Positions 8,830-18,085 of a stretch of DNA of 64,000 bases are shown here, piece by piece (within the stretch, counting starts at the first letter, position 1; each line of letters starts with the position of its first letter). The position numbers and the translations under genes were made by a program. Below the pieces are notes generated by a model that had not been told where the DNA came from, did no database searches, and worked only from the letters and a program-made list of their open reading frames with translations. Source of the stretch: Pseudomonas frederiksbergensis (GTDB lineage: Bacteria; Pseudomonadota; Gammaproteobacteria; Pseudomonadales; Pseudomonadaceae). The DNA lies in the NCBI RefSeq assembly GCF_003732665.1, contig NZ_MOBP01000006.1, forward strand, positions 124,001 to 188,000. Direction: 5' to 3'.

Positions 8830-9894
8830 TCAGTCGAACGCGGTTATAAGGGCGTTGGCATTGTTTTGAATGTTCTTCCAGTTTTTCAGGATGACTTTAA
8901 AACTGGAGACAAAGCTTCGCAGTGTCAGGAAGTCATGAATGCCCGACAGCTTGTTTTTCGAAGCGTTGATATAGTCAGAGGTGGACCCCCACAGGGTTTC
9001 AAGTTGCGCCGTACTGGTAATGGCGCCTTCAATGTAAGTCATCAGGCTGTCCAGTTCGCTATGAAGTTCCAGCAATGTTCCTGAGAGAATGCTTTTTTGT
9101 TTAATTTGTTCTGTGAGTTGTTCGCGCTCCCTGATCAACGGTGAGAGGTGGACTTTCTGTAAGTCAGCGACAAGCTTGTAGTGCCTGGAACCCAGCGGGT
9201 TGACAAACCCCATGACATGATCAAAGAACGTGGCTGAAGTTTCTCGGGTTTTTTCATCAATACGCTTCTGGCTTTCGTCGATTTTTTGATTGATCTGGGT
9301 AATGTGCCGATTGATTTCGTCGGTGCTGGCCAGTTTCAGTTTTGCGCCGATACCGATATGGACTTCATTGTTGAGTTCTGTCTTGAAATACTTCAGGCGT
9401 TCCAGGATATCCACGCTGCTCAGCTTCTTGTCATCGATCGAACGACCAATGAACGCCAGGGATTCGCTGATGGAGCCGAAGCGGTTCTTCTCGGCCTTGC
9501 CGATTTCCAGCGGCGGCAGGCTGTTGATTTCGTTCTCCGTCATGTTTCCAATCGTGCCGAGGTAGCTTTGGTAACCGGGCATGGTCACGATGGCGTCGAT
9601 AATATCCTGACCGAAACTTTCCAAATCTTCGGAGAACGTCGAAAGACTGCCGCCCACGCGTTTCATGGAAAATTCGATGTCTTTCCAGGCGTTAGCGTTA
9701 TTGATGATCTTGTGATACAGGCTGACAACATCAAACGGTTCCAGACCCACGATATTGGTCGTTTTTGTTTTCAGTTGTTGTTCGACTTCTTCGAGGGTGA
9801 CGGGCAGCGCTTTAGCGGTCGCAATATAATGTTTGATCTTGCGAATGTCGTCTTTGGTAATGATGGGGGTTGAGGTGTTACTGCTCAGGTGCAT
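8830..9894 (-). CDS. Xenorhabdolysin-type binary toxin, subunit A-like
   Basis: This 354-residue helical protein has N-terminal ITKDDIRKIKHYIATAKALP, then long coiled-coil segments (around residues 180-225 and 245-290) that flank a short hydrophobic turn (ATFFDHVMGFVNPLG, about 221-235). This is the layout of XaxA/YaxA pore-forming toxin subunits, with the hydrophobic turn as the likely membrane-facing tip. It is shorter than XaxA and YaxA, which I recall at about 400 residues. Base composition is visibly more AT-rich than the flanking genes, suggesting acquisition by transfer. The gene leads the two-gene operon. Its ATG follows an AT-rich gap of about 135 bases and only a weak ribosome site (atggatttagaaca). 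Confidence 0.75.
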   Translation of the reverse strand: MHLSSNTSTPIITKDDIRKIKHYIATAKALPVTLEEVEQQLKTKTTNIVGLEPFDVVSLYHKIINNANAWKDIEFSMKRVGGSLSTFSEDLESFGQDIIDAIVTMPGYQSYLGTIGNMTENEINSLPPLEIGKAEKNRFGSISESLAFIGRSIDDKKLSSVDILERLKYFKTELNNEVHIGIGAKLKLASTDEINRHITQINQKIDESQKRIDEKTRETSATFFDHVMGFVNPLGSRHYKLVADLQKVHLSPLIREREQLTEQIKQKSILSGTLLELHSELDSLMTYIEGAITSTAQLETLWGSTSDYINASKNKLSGIHDFLTLRSFVSSFKVILKNWKNIQNNANALITAFD

Positions 9895-10029
9895 TGTTCT
9901 AAATCCATTTAGAGTGTGCGTTGAGTTTTTAGAGTAAAGGCATTCGCCTGATTGTTGTATGTTTTGTCTGTAACCTGTTCTTTCTTTGGTGTGTTGTAAT
10001 ATTAAGTGCCTTTTTGGAGGTTTTAATCA
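9895..10029 (-). promoter_or_regulatory. AT-rich upstream region of the toxin operon
   Basis: This 135-base gap is clearly richer in A and T than the rest of the window and contains no open frame of note. It probably holds the toxin operon promoter. On the minus strand, cttaatattac and tttactctaaaa are possible -10-like elements, but no confident -35 was found. Confidence 0.35.
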
Positions 10030-10034
10030 TAAAA

Positions 10035-10064
10035 AAAACCCGTGAATGATCACGGGTTTTTTAT
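10035..10064 (-). terminator. Intrinsic terminator of speC
   Basis: The stem acccgtga / tcacgggt is extended by flanking A and T runs, so it works on either strand. It lies 13 bases beyond the speC stop codon and insulates the toxin operon from speC read-through. Confidence 0.85.
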
Positions 10065-10076
10065 TGGATTTTACGC

Positions 10077-11240
10077 TTACACGTAAAACGACTTCAGCGG
10101 CGGAAAGCCATTGAATTCAACCGCGCTGTAGCTGGTGGTGTAGGCGCCGGTGGACAACCAGTACAAACGATCACCGATGGCCAGGTTCAGCGGCAAACCG
10201 TACTTGTAGTTCTCGTACATGATGTCGGCGCTGTCGCACGTCGGGCCGGCGATGACCACTTCTTCCATCTCGCCTTTCTTCTCGGTCCAGATCGGGAACT
10301 TGATGGCTTCGTCCATGGTTTCGATCAGGCCGGAGAACTTGCCCACATCCGTGTACACCCATCGCTCGACGGCAGTACGGGATTTGCGCGCGACCAGCAC
10401 CACTTCGCTGACCAGGATGCCGGCGTTGGCGATCAACGAACGGCCAGGTTCCAGGATGATTTCCGGCAGGTCGTCACCGAAGTCTTCCTTGAGGAAACGG
10501 ATGATTTCTTCAGCGTAGGTTTCCAGGCTGTTGGTGCGGGTGATGTAGTTGGCCGGGAAGCCACCGCCCATGTTGATCAGCTTCAGGTGGATGCCGTCTT
10601 CTTCTTTCAAACGCTCGAAGATCACTTTGACCTTGGCGATCGCCGCGTCCCAGACGCTGATGTCGCGCTGTTGCGAGCCGACGTGGAACGAGATGCCGTA
10701 AGGCACCAGGCCCAGGTCGCGGGCGAGGATCAGCAGGTCCATGGCCATGTCGGTCTGGCAGCCGAATTTGCGCGACAGCGGCCAGTCAGCGGTGGTCGAG
10801 CCTTCGGTGAGGATGCGCACGTAGACTTTCGAACCCGGCGCCGCTTTAGCGATGTTGCGCAGGTCGGCTTCGGAGTCAGTGGCATACAGACGCACGCCCT
10901 TCTCGTAGAAGTAGCGGATGTCCTTGGATTTCTTGATAGTGTTGCCGTAGCTGATGCGATCCGGGCCGACGCCCTGGTTCATCACTTTGTCGAGCTCGTA
11001 GATCGACGCGATGTCGAAGTTCGAACCTTTCTCTTTGAGCAGGTCGATGATTTCGACGGCCGGGTTGGCCTTGACCGCGTAGTAGACCTTGGCGAAATCG
11101 AAACCGGCGCGCAGGTCGTCATAGGCCTGGCTGATCATCGCGGTGTCGATCACCACGAACGGGGTTTCTTGTTTGTCGGCGAACGCCTTCATTTTGTTGA
11201 AGGTATCGCGCGCGAAATAGTCTTCGACGTTGATCGACAT
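10077..11240 (-). CDS. speC: Ornithine/lysine decarboxylase, alanine-racemase fold
   Basis: This 387-residue enzyme is a fold-type III PLP decarboxylase, like eukaryotic ornithine decarboxylase. The PLP lysine is in YYAVKANP (about residue 47). Other markers are HVGSQQ, the GGGFPANY phosphate-binding segment, EPGRSLIA, and the inter-subunit GPTCDSADIMYE loop with the catalytic cysteine. It makes putrescine (or cadaverine) for polyamine synthesis in the cytoplasm. The ATG at 11240 is preceded by taggagttcccagc. The frame stays open upstream to 11333, adding 31 residues, but those lie in the leader RNA. A terminator-like hairpin at 11346-11381 suggests attenuation. The position corresponds to PA4519 (speC). 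Confidence 0.93.
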   Translation of the reverse strand: MSINVEDYFARDTFNKMKAFADKQETPFVVIDTAMISQAYDDLRAGFDFAKVYYAVKANPAVEIIDLLKEKGSNFDIASIYELDKVMNQGVGPDRISYGNTIKKSKDIRYFYEKGVRLYATDSEADLRNIAKAAPGSKVYVRILTEGSTTADWPLSRKFGCQTDMAMDLLILARDLGLVPYGISFHVGSQQRDISVWDAAIAKVKVIFERLKEEDGIHLKLINMGGGFPANYITRTNSLETYAEEIIRFLKEDFGDDLPEIILEPGRSLIANAGILVSEVVLVARKSRTAVERWVYTDVGKFSGLIETMDEAIKFPIWTEKKGEMEEVVIAGPTCDSADIMYENYKYGLPLNLAIGDRLYWLSTGAYTTSYSAVEFNGFPPLKSFYV

Positions 11241-11345
11241 GCTGGGAACTCCTACTGGCAAACTGAAATTAACAATGGGTGCAAATGAACGTCCTCCGTA
11301 TCCCCACTTTGGTTCGCCTACTTCCCAAGGCATGTCGCCGAAAGC

Positions 11346-11381
11346 AAAAAGGCCACGGGAGGCGGTGCTGCCCTTGGCCTT
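11346..11381 (-). promoter_or_regulatory. Terminator-like hairpin in the speC leader (possible attenuator)
   Basis: On the minus strand the sequence reads aaggcca, about 19 G/C-rich bases, then tggcc followed by TTTTTG, which is the form of an intrinsic terminator. It lies 106 bases upstream of the speC start, and no minus-strand gene ends just before it. It is therefore either an attenuator in the speC leader or the terminator of an unseen small RNA. Confidence 0.5.
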
Positions 11382-11565
11382 GCTGTCTCGTCGTCAGTAC
11401 TTGAGCCGGATGGATCGTTTCCAGCATGGACGTTCGGCGCGAACTTTAGGGCGTGAGGGGCTTGAGATCAACAAAAAATGTCGCGTTTCTGCACGCTTCC
11501 GTCGTGCGGTCCCGGACAGTTACTGATGTAACCGACCTGCATGACAGTGTGATGTTCCCTCAGAA

Positions 11566-11673
11566 GATCGTTCCCACGCTCTGCGTGGGAATGCATCCGG
11601 AGACGCTCCGCGTCTCAAAGGGCGGACGCAGAGCGTCCCGGGCGGCATTCCCACGCAGAGCGTGGGAACGATC
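11566..11673. repeat. Long imperfect palindromic intergenic repeat
   Basis: The ends gatcgttcccacgctctgcg and its complement ending cgtgggaacgatc pair over about 26 bases. The interior has a second inverted part (gacgctccgcgtc ... gacgcagagcgtc). It has no coding capacity and is one of the dispersed palindromic repeat families of fluorescent pseudomonads. Confidence 0.75.
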
Positions 11674-11708
11674 AATTTGAGGTGTCTCAAGGGGATTTGT
11701 GGTGCCCC

Positions 11709-11800
11709 ATTCGCGGGCAAGCCTCGCTCCTACAGGTTTTCGGTATGCCGTGATGTTGCGTACGACATCGCACCTGTAGGAGCGAGGCTTGCCCGCGAAG
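11709..11800. repeat. REP pair (REPIN)
   Basis: Inverted copies of tgtaggagcgaggcttgccc lie at 11709-11733 and 11775-11800. The right copy ends 9 bases from the opuCA stop codon. Confidence 0.8.
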
Positions 11801-11808
11801 GCGTCAGA

Positions 11809-12966
11809 TCAGGCGACCGCAGTCTCGGCCGGCGAAACAATGCTGGTCTTGCCGCCACGGGACTTGCCGGAGCTGAGGTATTCGGCAATCGATTCCTGGG
11901 TCACTTCACCCAGGAACACCCGCTCGGCGTCCATCACCGGCAACCACGAGCGGTTGAACTCGTACATGCGCGACAGCAGGATGCGTAAATGCTCGTCAAA
12001 CGCCGCCGTGGCGTTGAACTCGCGCAAGTACTGCGAGCACGTACCGGTCTGACGGTGCAGGTCGCGACGTCGTACATAACCGAGCGCCTTGTTCTCACCA
12101 TCCGTGACCACCACATAACGACGGTCCAGTTCGTCCATCAACTCCAGGGCCTCGGCCACCGGGGTTTCCGGGCTCACCGACGGCGCGTTGTCCGCCGCGT
12201 CTTCGGCTTTCACCAGCAACAGACGCTTGAGGGTGCTGTCCTGGCCGACGAAGTTGCTGACAAAGTCATCCGCCGGGTGCGCCAACAGCGTGTCCGGGTG
12301 ATCGATCTGCAGCAGCTTGCCAGCGCGGAAGATCGCAATCTTGTCGCCGAGCTTGATCGCTTCGTCGATGTCGTGGCTGACCATGATCACGGTCTTGTTC
12401 AGCGCCCGTTGCATCTCGAAGAATTCGTTCTGGATCATCTCGCGGTTGATCGGATCGACCGCGCCGAACGGTTCGTCCATCAACAACAGCGGCGCATCCG
12501 CCGCCAGCGCACGGATCACACCGATCCGTTGCTGCTGACCACCGGACAACTCACGCGGATAACGCGTCAGGTACTGCTTGGGTTCGAGCTTGATCATGCT
12601 CATCAACTCGCGGGCGCGGTCGTGGCACTTCTGTTTGTCCCAGCCCAGCAGGCGCGGAACGATGGTGATGTTTTCCTCGATGGTCATGTTCGGGAACAGA
12701 CCGATCTGCTGGATCACATAACCGATGTTGCGACGCAGGGTCACTGCGTCGAGGTCGGTGGTGTCTTCGCCGTTGATCAGGATCTTGCCCGAGGTCGGCT
12801 TGATCAGGCGATTGATCATCTTCAGCGTGGTGCTTTTGCCGCAGCCCGATGGCCCGAGGAACACACAGATTTCGCCTTCATTGACGGTCAGGCTTACCGA
12901 GTCCACGGCTTTCACATCTTTGCCGTTGCTTTGGAAGGTCTTGCTGAGGTTTTGAAGTTCGATCAT
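11809..12966 (-). CDS. opuCA: Osmoprotectant ABC transporter ATP-binding protein
   Basis: This 385-residue ATPase has Walker A (GPSGCGKSTT), the Q-loop, signature LSGGQQQR, Walker B (LLLMDEPFGAVD) and the H-loop. It also has a C-terminal pair of CBS domains (SVSPETPVAEALELMDEL and following) that sense ionic strength in OpuA/OpuC systems. It powers uptake of glycine betaine, carnitine or choline. Its ATG at 12966, after aaggactgctcaa, overlaps the upstream permease stop codon (ATGA). It is the last gene of a four-gene operon ordered permease, binding protein, permease, ATPase. An in-frame start at 13005 lies inside the permease gene and is rejected. Confidence 0.92.
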   Translation of the reverse strand: MIELQNLSKTFQSNGKDVKAVDSVSLTVNEGEICVFLGPSGCGKSTTLKMINRLIKPTSGKILINGEDTTDLDAVTLRRNIGYVIQQIGLFPNMTIEENITIVPRLLGWDKQKCHDRARELMSMIKLEPKQYLTRYPRELSGGQQQRIGVIRALAADAPLLLMDEPFGAVDPINREMIQNEFFEMQRALNKTVIMVSHDIDEAIKLGDKIAIFRAGKLLQIDHPDTLLAHPADDFVSNFVGQDSTLKRLLLVKAEDAADNAPSVSPETPVAEALELMDELDRRYVVVTDGENKALGYVRRRDLHRQTGTCSQYLREFNATAAFDEHLRILLSRMYEFNRSWLPVMDAERVFLGEVTQESIAEYLSSGKSRGGKTSIVSPAETAVA

Positions 12967-13616
12967 TTGAGCAGTCCTTTTGGAGTCAGCGTGCGTTGCA
13001 GCCATTGCAGAAGCAGGTCGGCGAAGATGGCCAGGAGACTGACCAGCACGGCGCCGACGATCAGCATCGACATGTCGCTGCGGCTGATGGAAGCGAGAAT
13101 AAGTACACCGAGGCCACCGGCGCCGATGGTCGCGGCGATGGTCATGACACCAATGTTCATGACCACGGCGGTGCGCACACCGGCGAGGATCACCGGCACC
13201 GCGATCGGCAGTTCAACCATGCGCAGGCGCTGGCCGAAGGTCATGCCGATGCCGCGTGCGGCTTCGCGAATGCCCGGTTCGACGCCGGTCAGGGCGAGGT
13301 AGGTGTTACGCATGATCGGCAGCAGCGAATACAGAAACACGGCGGTGATCGCCGGCATCGGGCCCAGGCCCTGGCCGAACTTGGAGTAGAACGGCAGCAG
13401 CAGGCCGAACAGCGCAATCGACGGCACGGTCAGCAGCACCGTGGCGCTGGCCTGCAAGGGGCCGGCGAGGGACGGGAAGCGCGTCATCAGGATGCCCAGG
13501 GGCACGCCGACGAGAATCGCCAGGGTCACGGCGATGCCGACCAGGGTGATGTGCTGCCAGGTCAGGTGCAGGACCAGCGGCCAGTCGAGATGGGAAAAGG
13601 CGTTCAAAAATTCCAT
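12963..13616 (-). CDS. opuCB: Osmoprotectant ABC transporter permease
   Basis: This 217-residue inner-membrane protein has about five or six helices and a binding-protein-dependent permease motif (EPGIREAARGIGMTFGQRLRMVELPIAVPVILAG), the EAA loop that contacts the ATPase. It pairs with the second permease at 14543-15259. Overlap with opuCA and a 12-base gap to the upstream binding-protein gene indicate one transcript. Confidence 0.92.
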   Translation of the reverse strand: MEFLNAFSHLDWPLVLHLTWQHITLVGIAVTLAILVGVPLGILMTRFPSLAGPLQASATVLLTVPSIALFGLLLPFYSKFGQGLGPMPAITAVFLYSLLPIMRNTYLALTGVEPGIREAARGIGMTFGQRLRMVELPIAVPVILAGVRTAVVMNIGVMTIAATIGAGGLGVLILASISRSDMSMLIVGAVLVSLLAIFADLLLQWLQRTLTPKGLLK

Positions 13617-13628
13617 GTCTTCTCCTCC

Positions 13629-14522
13629 TCAGTTGATCGGGTGCTGGCGCAGGAAATCTGCGGCAACCGATGAAGGGCTTTCGTGATCGACATCGACCCG
13701 GGCGTTAAGCGCACGCATGGTGGCGTCGTCGAACAGTTCGGCCAGTGGCTTGAGCTCTTCGGCGAGTTTCGGATGGGCGTCGAGGTAGACCTGACGCACT
13801 ACCGGTGCGGCGGTGTAGTCCGGGAAGTAGTGCTTGTCGTCTTCGAGCAGTTTCAGCTTGAAGGCGTTCAAGCGACCGTCCGTGGTGTAGACCAGACCGG
13901 CAAACACCTGGCTGTTACGCAGGGCGGTGTAGACCAGCCCGGCGTCCATCTGTCGGGTGTTCTTGCGGGTCAGGTTCATGCCGTACAGATCGACCATGCC
14001 CTCCAGACCGTCGGAGCGGTTGGCGAACTCGGTGTCCAGGGCCACGAGGTGATTGGTCTTCGCCTCAGCCTGCATCACCGTGTTCAGCTCACTGATGGTG
14101 TTGATCTGCGGATAGGCCTGCGCGGTTTTTTCCGGCAGGGCCAGGGCGTAGGTGTTGCTGAATTTCGACGGCGTCAGCCAGACCAGGCCTTTTTTCGCGT
14201 CGACTTCTTTCACCTTGGCGTAGGACTGAGCGCTGTCGAGCTTGTCAGTGATGTGGTTGTAAGCCACCAGCGACACGCCGGTGTATTCCCACATCAAATC
14301 CAGCTGGCCACTTTCTTGGGCGCTGCGGGCCAGGGTGCTGCCCAGACCGCCGGTCACCTGGGTGTCGTAACCCTTGGTGCGCAGGTATTGGGAGGTGATT
14401 TCCGCCAGCAGGGTTTGTTCGGTGAACACCCGGGCGCCAATGCGGATCACGGGTTTTTCAGCGGATTGGGCAAATCCTGCGAACAGCAGGGCGCAGCCTA
14501 GTATCAAGCTTAATTTCTTCAT
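13629..14522 (-). CDS. opuCC: Osmoprotectant-binding periplasmic protein
   Basis: This 297-residue protein starts MKKLSLILGCALLFAGFAQSA, a clear signal peptide. The mature part begins with IRIGARVFTEQTLLAEI, a hallmark of the OpuAC/glycine-betaine-binding family, and contains DLMWEYTGVSLVAY and GLVYTTDGRL for the ligand pocket. It delivers quaternary ammonium compounds to the permease pair. The ATG at 14522 follows aaaggaattttt. The longer frame to 14807 lies inside the permease gene and is spurious. Confidence 0.92.
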   Translation of the reverse strand: MKKLSLILGCALLFAGFAQSAEKPVIRIGARVFTEQTLLAEITSQYLRTKGYDTQVTGGLGSTLARSAQESGQLDLMWEYTGVSLVAYNHITDKLDSAQSYAKVKEVDAKKGLVWLTPSKFSNTYALALPEKTAQAYPQINTISELNTVMQAEAKTNHLVALDTEFANRSDGLEGMVDLYGMNLTRKNTRQMDAGLVYTALRNSQVFAGLVYTTDGRLNAFKLKLLEDDKHYFPDYTAAPVVRQVYLDAHPKLAEELKPLAELFDDATMRALNARVDVDHESPSSVAADFLRQHPIN

Positions 14523-14542
14523 AAAAATTCCTTTGCCGAGGC

Positions 14543-15259
14543 TTAAGACGGGCGTAGGCCGCGTTCGAGCCAGAGGCGGCTGGCGAGTGTCACCAGGCCG
14601 TCGAGCAGCAAGGCCAGCAGGGCGGTGCAGGCCGCGCCGAGCAGCAGTTGCGGCTGATTGTTCAGGGCGATGCCGGGGAAAATCAGGCTGCCCAGGCTGT
14701 TCGCGCCAATCAGGAACGCCAGCGGTGCCGTGCCGACGTTGATCGCCAGGGCCACGCGCACGCCACCGATGATGATCGGCACCGCGTTCGGCAGTTCGAC
14801 CCGCCACAGCACTTGGGTGGGCGTCATGCCGATGCCGACGGCCGCTTCTTTCAGCGAACCCTGGACGTTTTTCAGGCCTTCATAGGTGTTGCGAACGATC
14901 GGCAACAGCGAGGCGAGGAACAGGGCGAAGATCGCCGGGCCGCTGCCGATGCCCAGAATCCCCAGGGCGATGGCCAGTACGGCGAGAGGCGGCACGGTGT
15001 TGCCGATGTTGAAGATCTGCATGAAGCGTTCAGCGCGGCCCACCATGTTGGGGCGGCTGAGGAAGATGCCGGCGGGGATGCCCACAATGAGGGCGGCCAG
15101 CATGGAAACCAGGACGAGAATCAAGTGAGCTTGCAGGTAAAACAACAAATCGTCGCGGTAATGTTCGATCGTGTTGATGCCAATCCAATGGACCAGCAGG
15201 GCCAGGAGTGCGACGACAACCGCACCTCCAATAAGCCCCTTGCCATAGCGAATAGCCAC
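14543..15259 (-). CDS. opuCD: Osmoprotectant ABC transporter permease
   Basis: This 238-residue inner-membrane permease is the first gene of the operon. It starts at a GTG preceded by a strong aaaggagtccgcct site. The first helix is LIGGAVVVALLALLVHW and the EAA-type loop is GSLKEAAVGIGMTPTQVLWRVELPNAVPIIIGG. It carries the same pore role as the second permease. The roughly 365 bases between it and prfC should hold divergent promoters; no operator could be identified by eye. Confidence 0.9.
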   Translation of the reverse strand: MAIRYGKGLIGGAVVVALLALLVHWIGINTIEHYRDDLLFYLQAHLILVLVSMLAALIVGIPAGIFLSRPNMVGRAERFMQIFNIGNTVPPLAVLAIALGILGIGSGPAIFALFLASLLPIVRNTYEGLKNVQGSLKEAAVGIGMTPTQVLWRVELPNAVPIIIGGVRVALAINVGTAPLAFLIGANSLGSLIFPGIALNNQPQLLLGAACTALLALLLDGLVTLASRLWLERGLRPS

Positions 15260-15624
15260 AGGCGGACTCCTTTTTTTCTTAGTCGGCGAACGCAGTCCCG
15301 TGTGGCAATGCCATCACTGGCTGCCGGGAAATCAACATTCGCGAGAAGCAGCTCTTCATGCTGATGAAACCGCATGAGATCGAGCCATAAGCGCAGCCTC
15401 GTCAGGCTAACTTGCAGGTTTTTCAAACCCTGCTACGAGAGCTGTAACAGGGGAGTGGACGTCTCTACCTTTTAAAAGGTTCCATAATTGGCAGCAATTA
15501 GCCACCCTTGATCTCCCAATGGTCCCGTTAATCGCCATGGACGACAGGGCGAGCGGTGGTCCGTAGCGCTCGGTTTGCGCTATACTCGCCGCCCTTTTTT
15601 GAATCACCTGCCAGGCGATTTCCC
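15260..15624. other. Divergent opuC-prfC intergenic region
   Basis: About 365 bases without a supported gene. No REP is present. Near prfC, ttgcgctatactcgccgcc (from about 15576) looks like a -10 region (tatact) with a G+C-rich start, as expected for a vegetative promoter. The opuC promoter must also lie here, but no element is distinct. Confidence 0.4.
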
Positions 15625-17208
<1,584 letters not shown>

Positions 17209-17252
17209 TTTGTAGGCAGCGGCTTTGCGGCGATGGTGGCGTTGGGAGCGCT

Positions 17253-17276
17253 ATCGCGAGCAAGCTTTGCTCCTAC
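17253..17276. repeat. Single REP sequence
   Basis: One copy of tcgcgagcaagctttgctcc lies between prfC and its terminator. It has no inverted partner close by. Confidence 0.6.
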
Positions 17277-17294
17277 GGGTTGTGAGGTGCACCC

Positions 17295-17326
17295 AAACCC
17301 CGTTGCGAAAGCTGCGGGGTTTTTTG
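17295..17326 (+). terminator. Intrinsic terminator of prfC
   Basis: The stem aaaccccg / cggggttt encloses a second short hairpin (gcgaaagc) and is followed by TTTTTTG. It lies about 90 bases after the prfC stop codon. Confidence 0.85.
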
Positions 17327-17359
17327 TTACCCCGATTTTGGCCAGTTCAGCAAAATCCC

Positions 17360-17449
17360 TGTGGGAGCGGGCTTGCTCGCGAAGAGGGCGTGTCAGTCGA
17401 TATTTATGTCACTGACACCCCCTCTTCGCGAGCAAGCCCGCTCCCACAG
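17360..17449. repeat. REP pair (REPIN)
   Basis: Inverted copies of tgtgggagcgggcttgctcg lie at 17360-17384 and 17426-17449. The stretch 17450-17640 shows no gene; it should contain the promoter of the small gene at 17647. Confidence 0.8.
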
Positions 17450-17646
17450 GAGATCGGCGTTTTTAGTGAGTTTGGGTATATCCCTTATTCCAAACCAATC
17501 TGCCCATCAACGGCAATTACCGCCATTCGTTAGCGTCCTATCTGGAGAACCCGGCCGATCGGAACTAGATTTCATTCAGCGCCACGGCACTCGGGTCATG
17601 CGCCGTCAGGCACCCATGCTGCATCTCAGAAAGGATGGAATCGGCT

Positions 17647-17904
17647 ATGAGCATTTTTCAACGCATTGTGTTTTTGCTGAAGGTTTTGGTGATGCTGTCC
17701 GTGGGCATGTCGGCGGCGTGGGCCGATTGCCCGGCCCATGGTGAACAGGCCTCGAGCGGGCAGGTAGCGCACACGGGCATGATGATCGCCAAATCCGCAT
17801 CCGAGGGCGGTGATCAAGGGCAGGGTGGTAGCGCCGATGATGATGACTCGACCACCGAAGAGCCAGACACCGACGATGACGACGAAGGCGACAGCCAGTC
17901 GTAA
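17647..17904 (+). CDS. Small secreted acidic protein, function unknown
   Basis: This 85-residue protein starts MSIFQRIVFLLKVLVMLSVG with a predicted signal-peptidase site after SAAWA. The mature part is about 59 residues. It has a single cysteine right after the cleavage point (DCPAHGEQ) and a strongly acidic, low-complexity C-terminal half (runs of DDDD, EEP and DDDDEGD). The ATG at 17647 follows agaaaggatggaatcggct; an ATG at 17635 would overlap that site. I do not recognise a family. The acid-rich tail could bind cations, but that is a guess. It stands alone between REPINs, with a terminator-like stem after it. Confidence 0.6.
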   Translation: MSIFQRIVFLLKVLVMLSVGMSAAWADCPAHGEQASSGQVAHTGMMIAKSASEGGDQGQGGSADDDDSTTEEPDTDDDDEGDSQS

Positions 17905-17918
17905 ATCGCAGGCAAAAG

Positions 17919-17964
17919 AAAACCCCTTCTACCGGACTGATGCGCAATCCAGGAAAAGGGGTTT
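17919..17964 (+). terminator. Terminator-like stem after the small acidic gene
   Basis: aaaccccttct pairs with aggaaaaggggttt around a 20-base loop. It lies about 15 bases after the stop codon. There is no strong T-run, so this is a moderate call. Confidence 0.5.
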
Positions 17965-17992
17965 GGTCAACTTGGTAAGACACCGCAATCCC

Positions 17993-18082
17993 TGTGGGAG
18001 CGGGCTTGCTCGCGAAGAGGCCGTGTCAGTCGACATCACTGTTGAATGACACAGCGCTTTCGCGAGCAAGCCCGCTCCCACA
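17993..18082. repeat. REP pair (REPIN)
   Basis: Inverted copies of tgtgggagcgggcttgctcg lie at 17993-18017 and 18060-18082, ending 3 bases from the dppF stop codon. Confidence 0.8.
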
Positions 18083-18085
18083 TTT

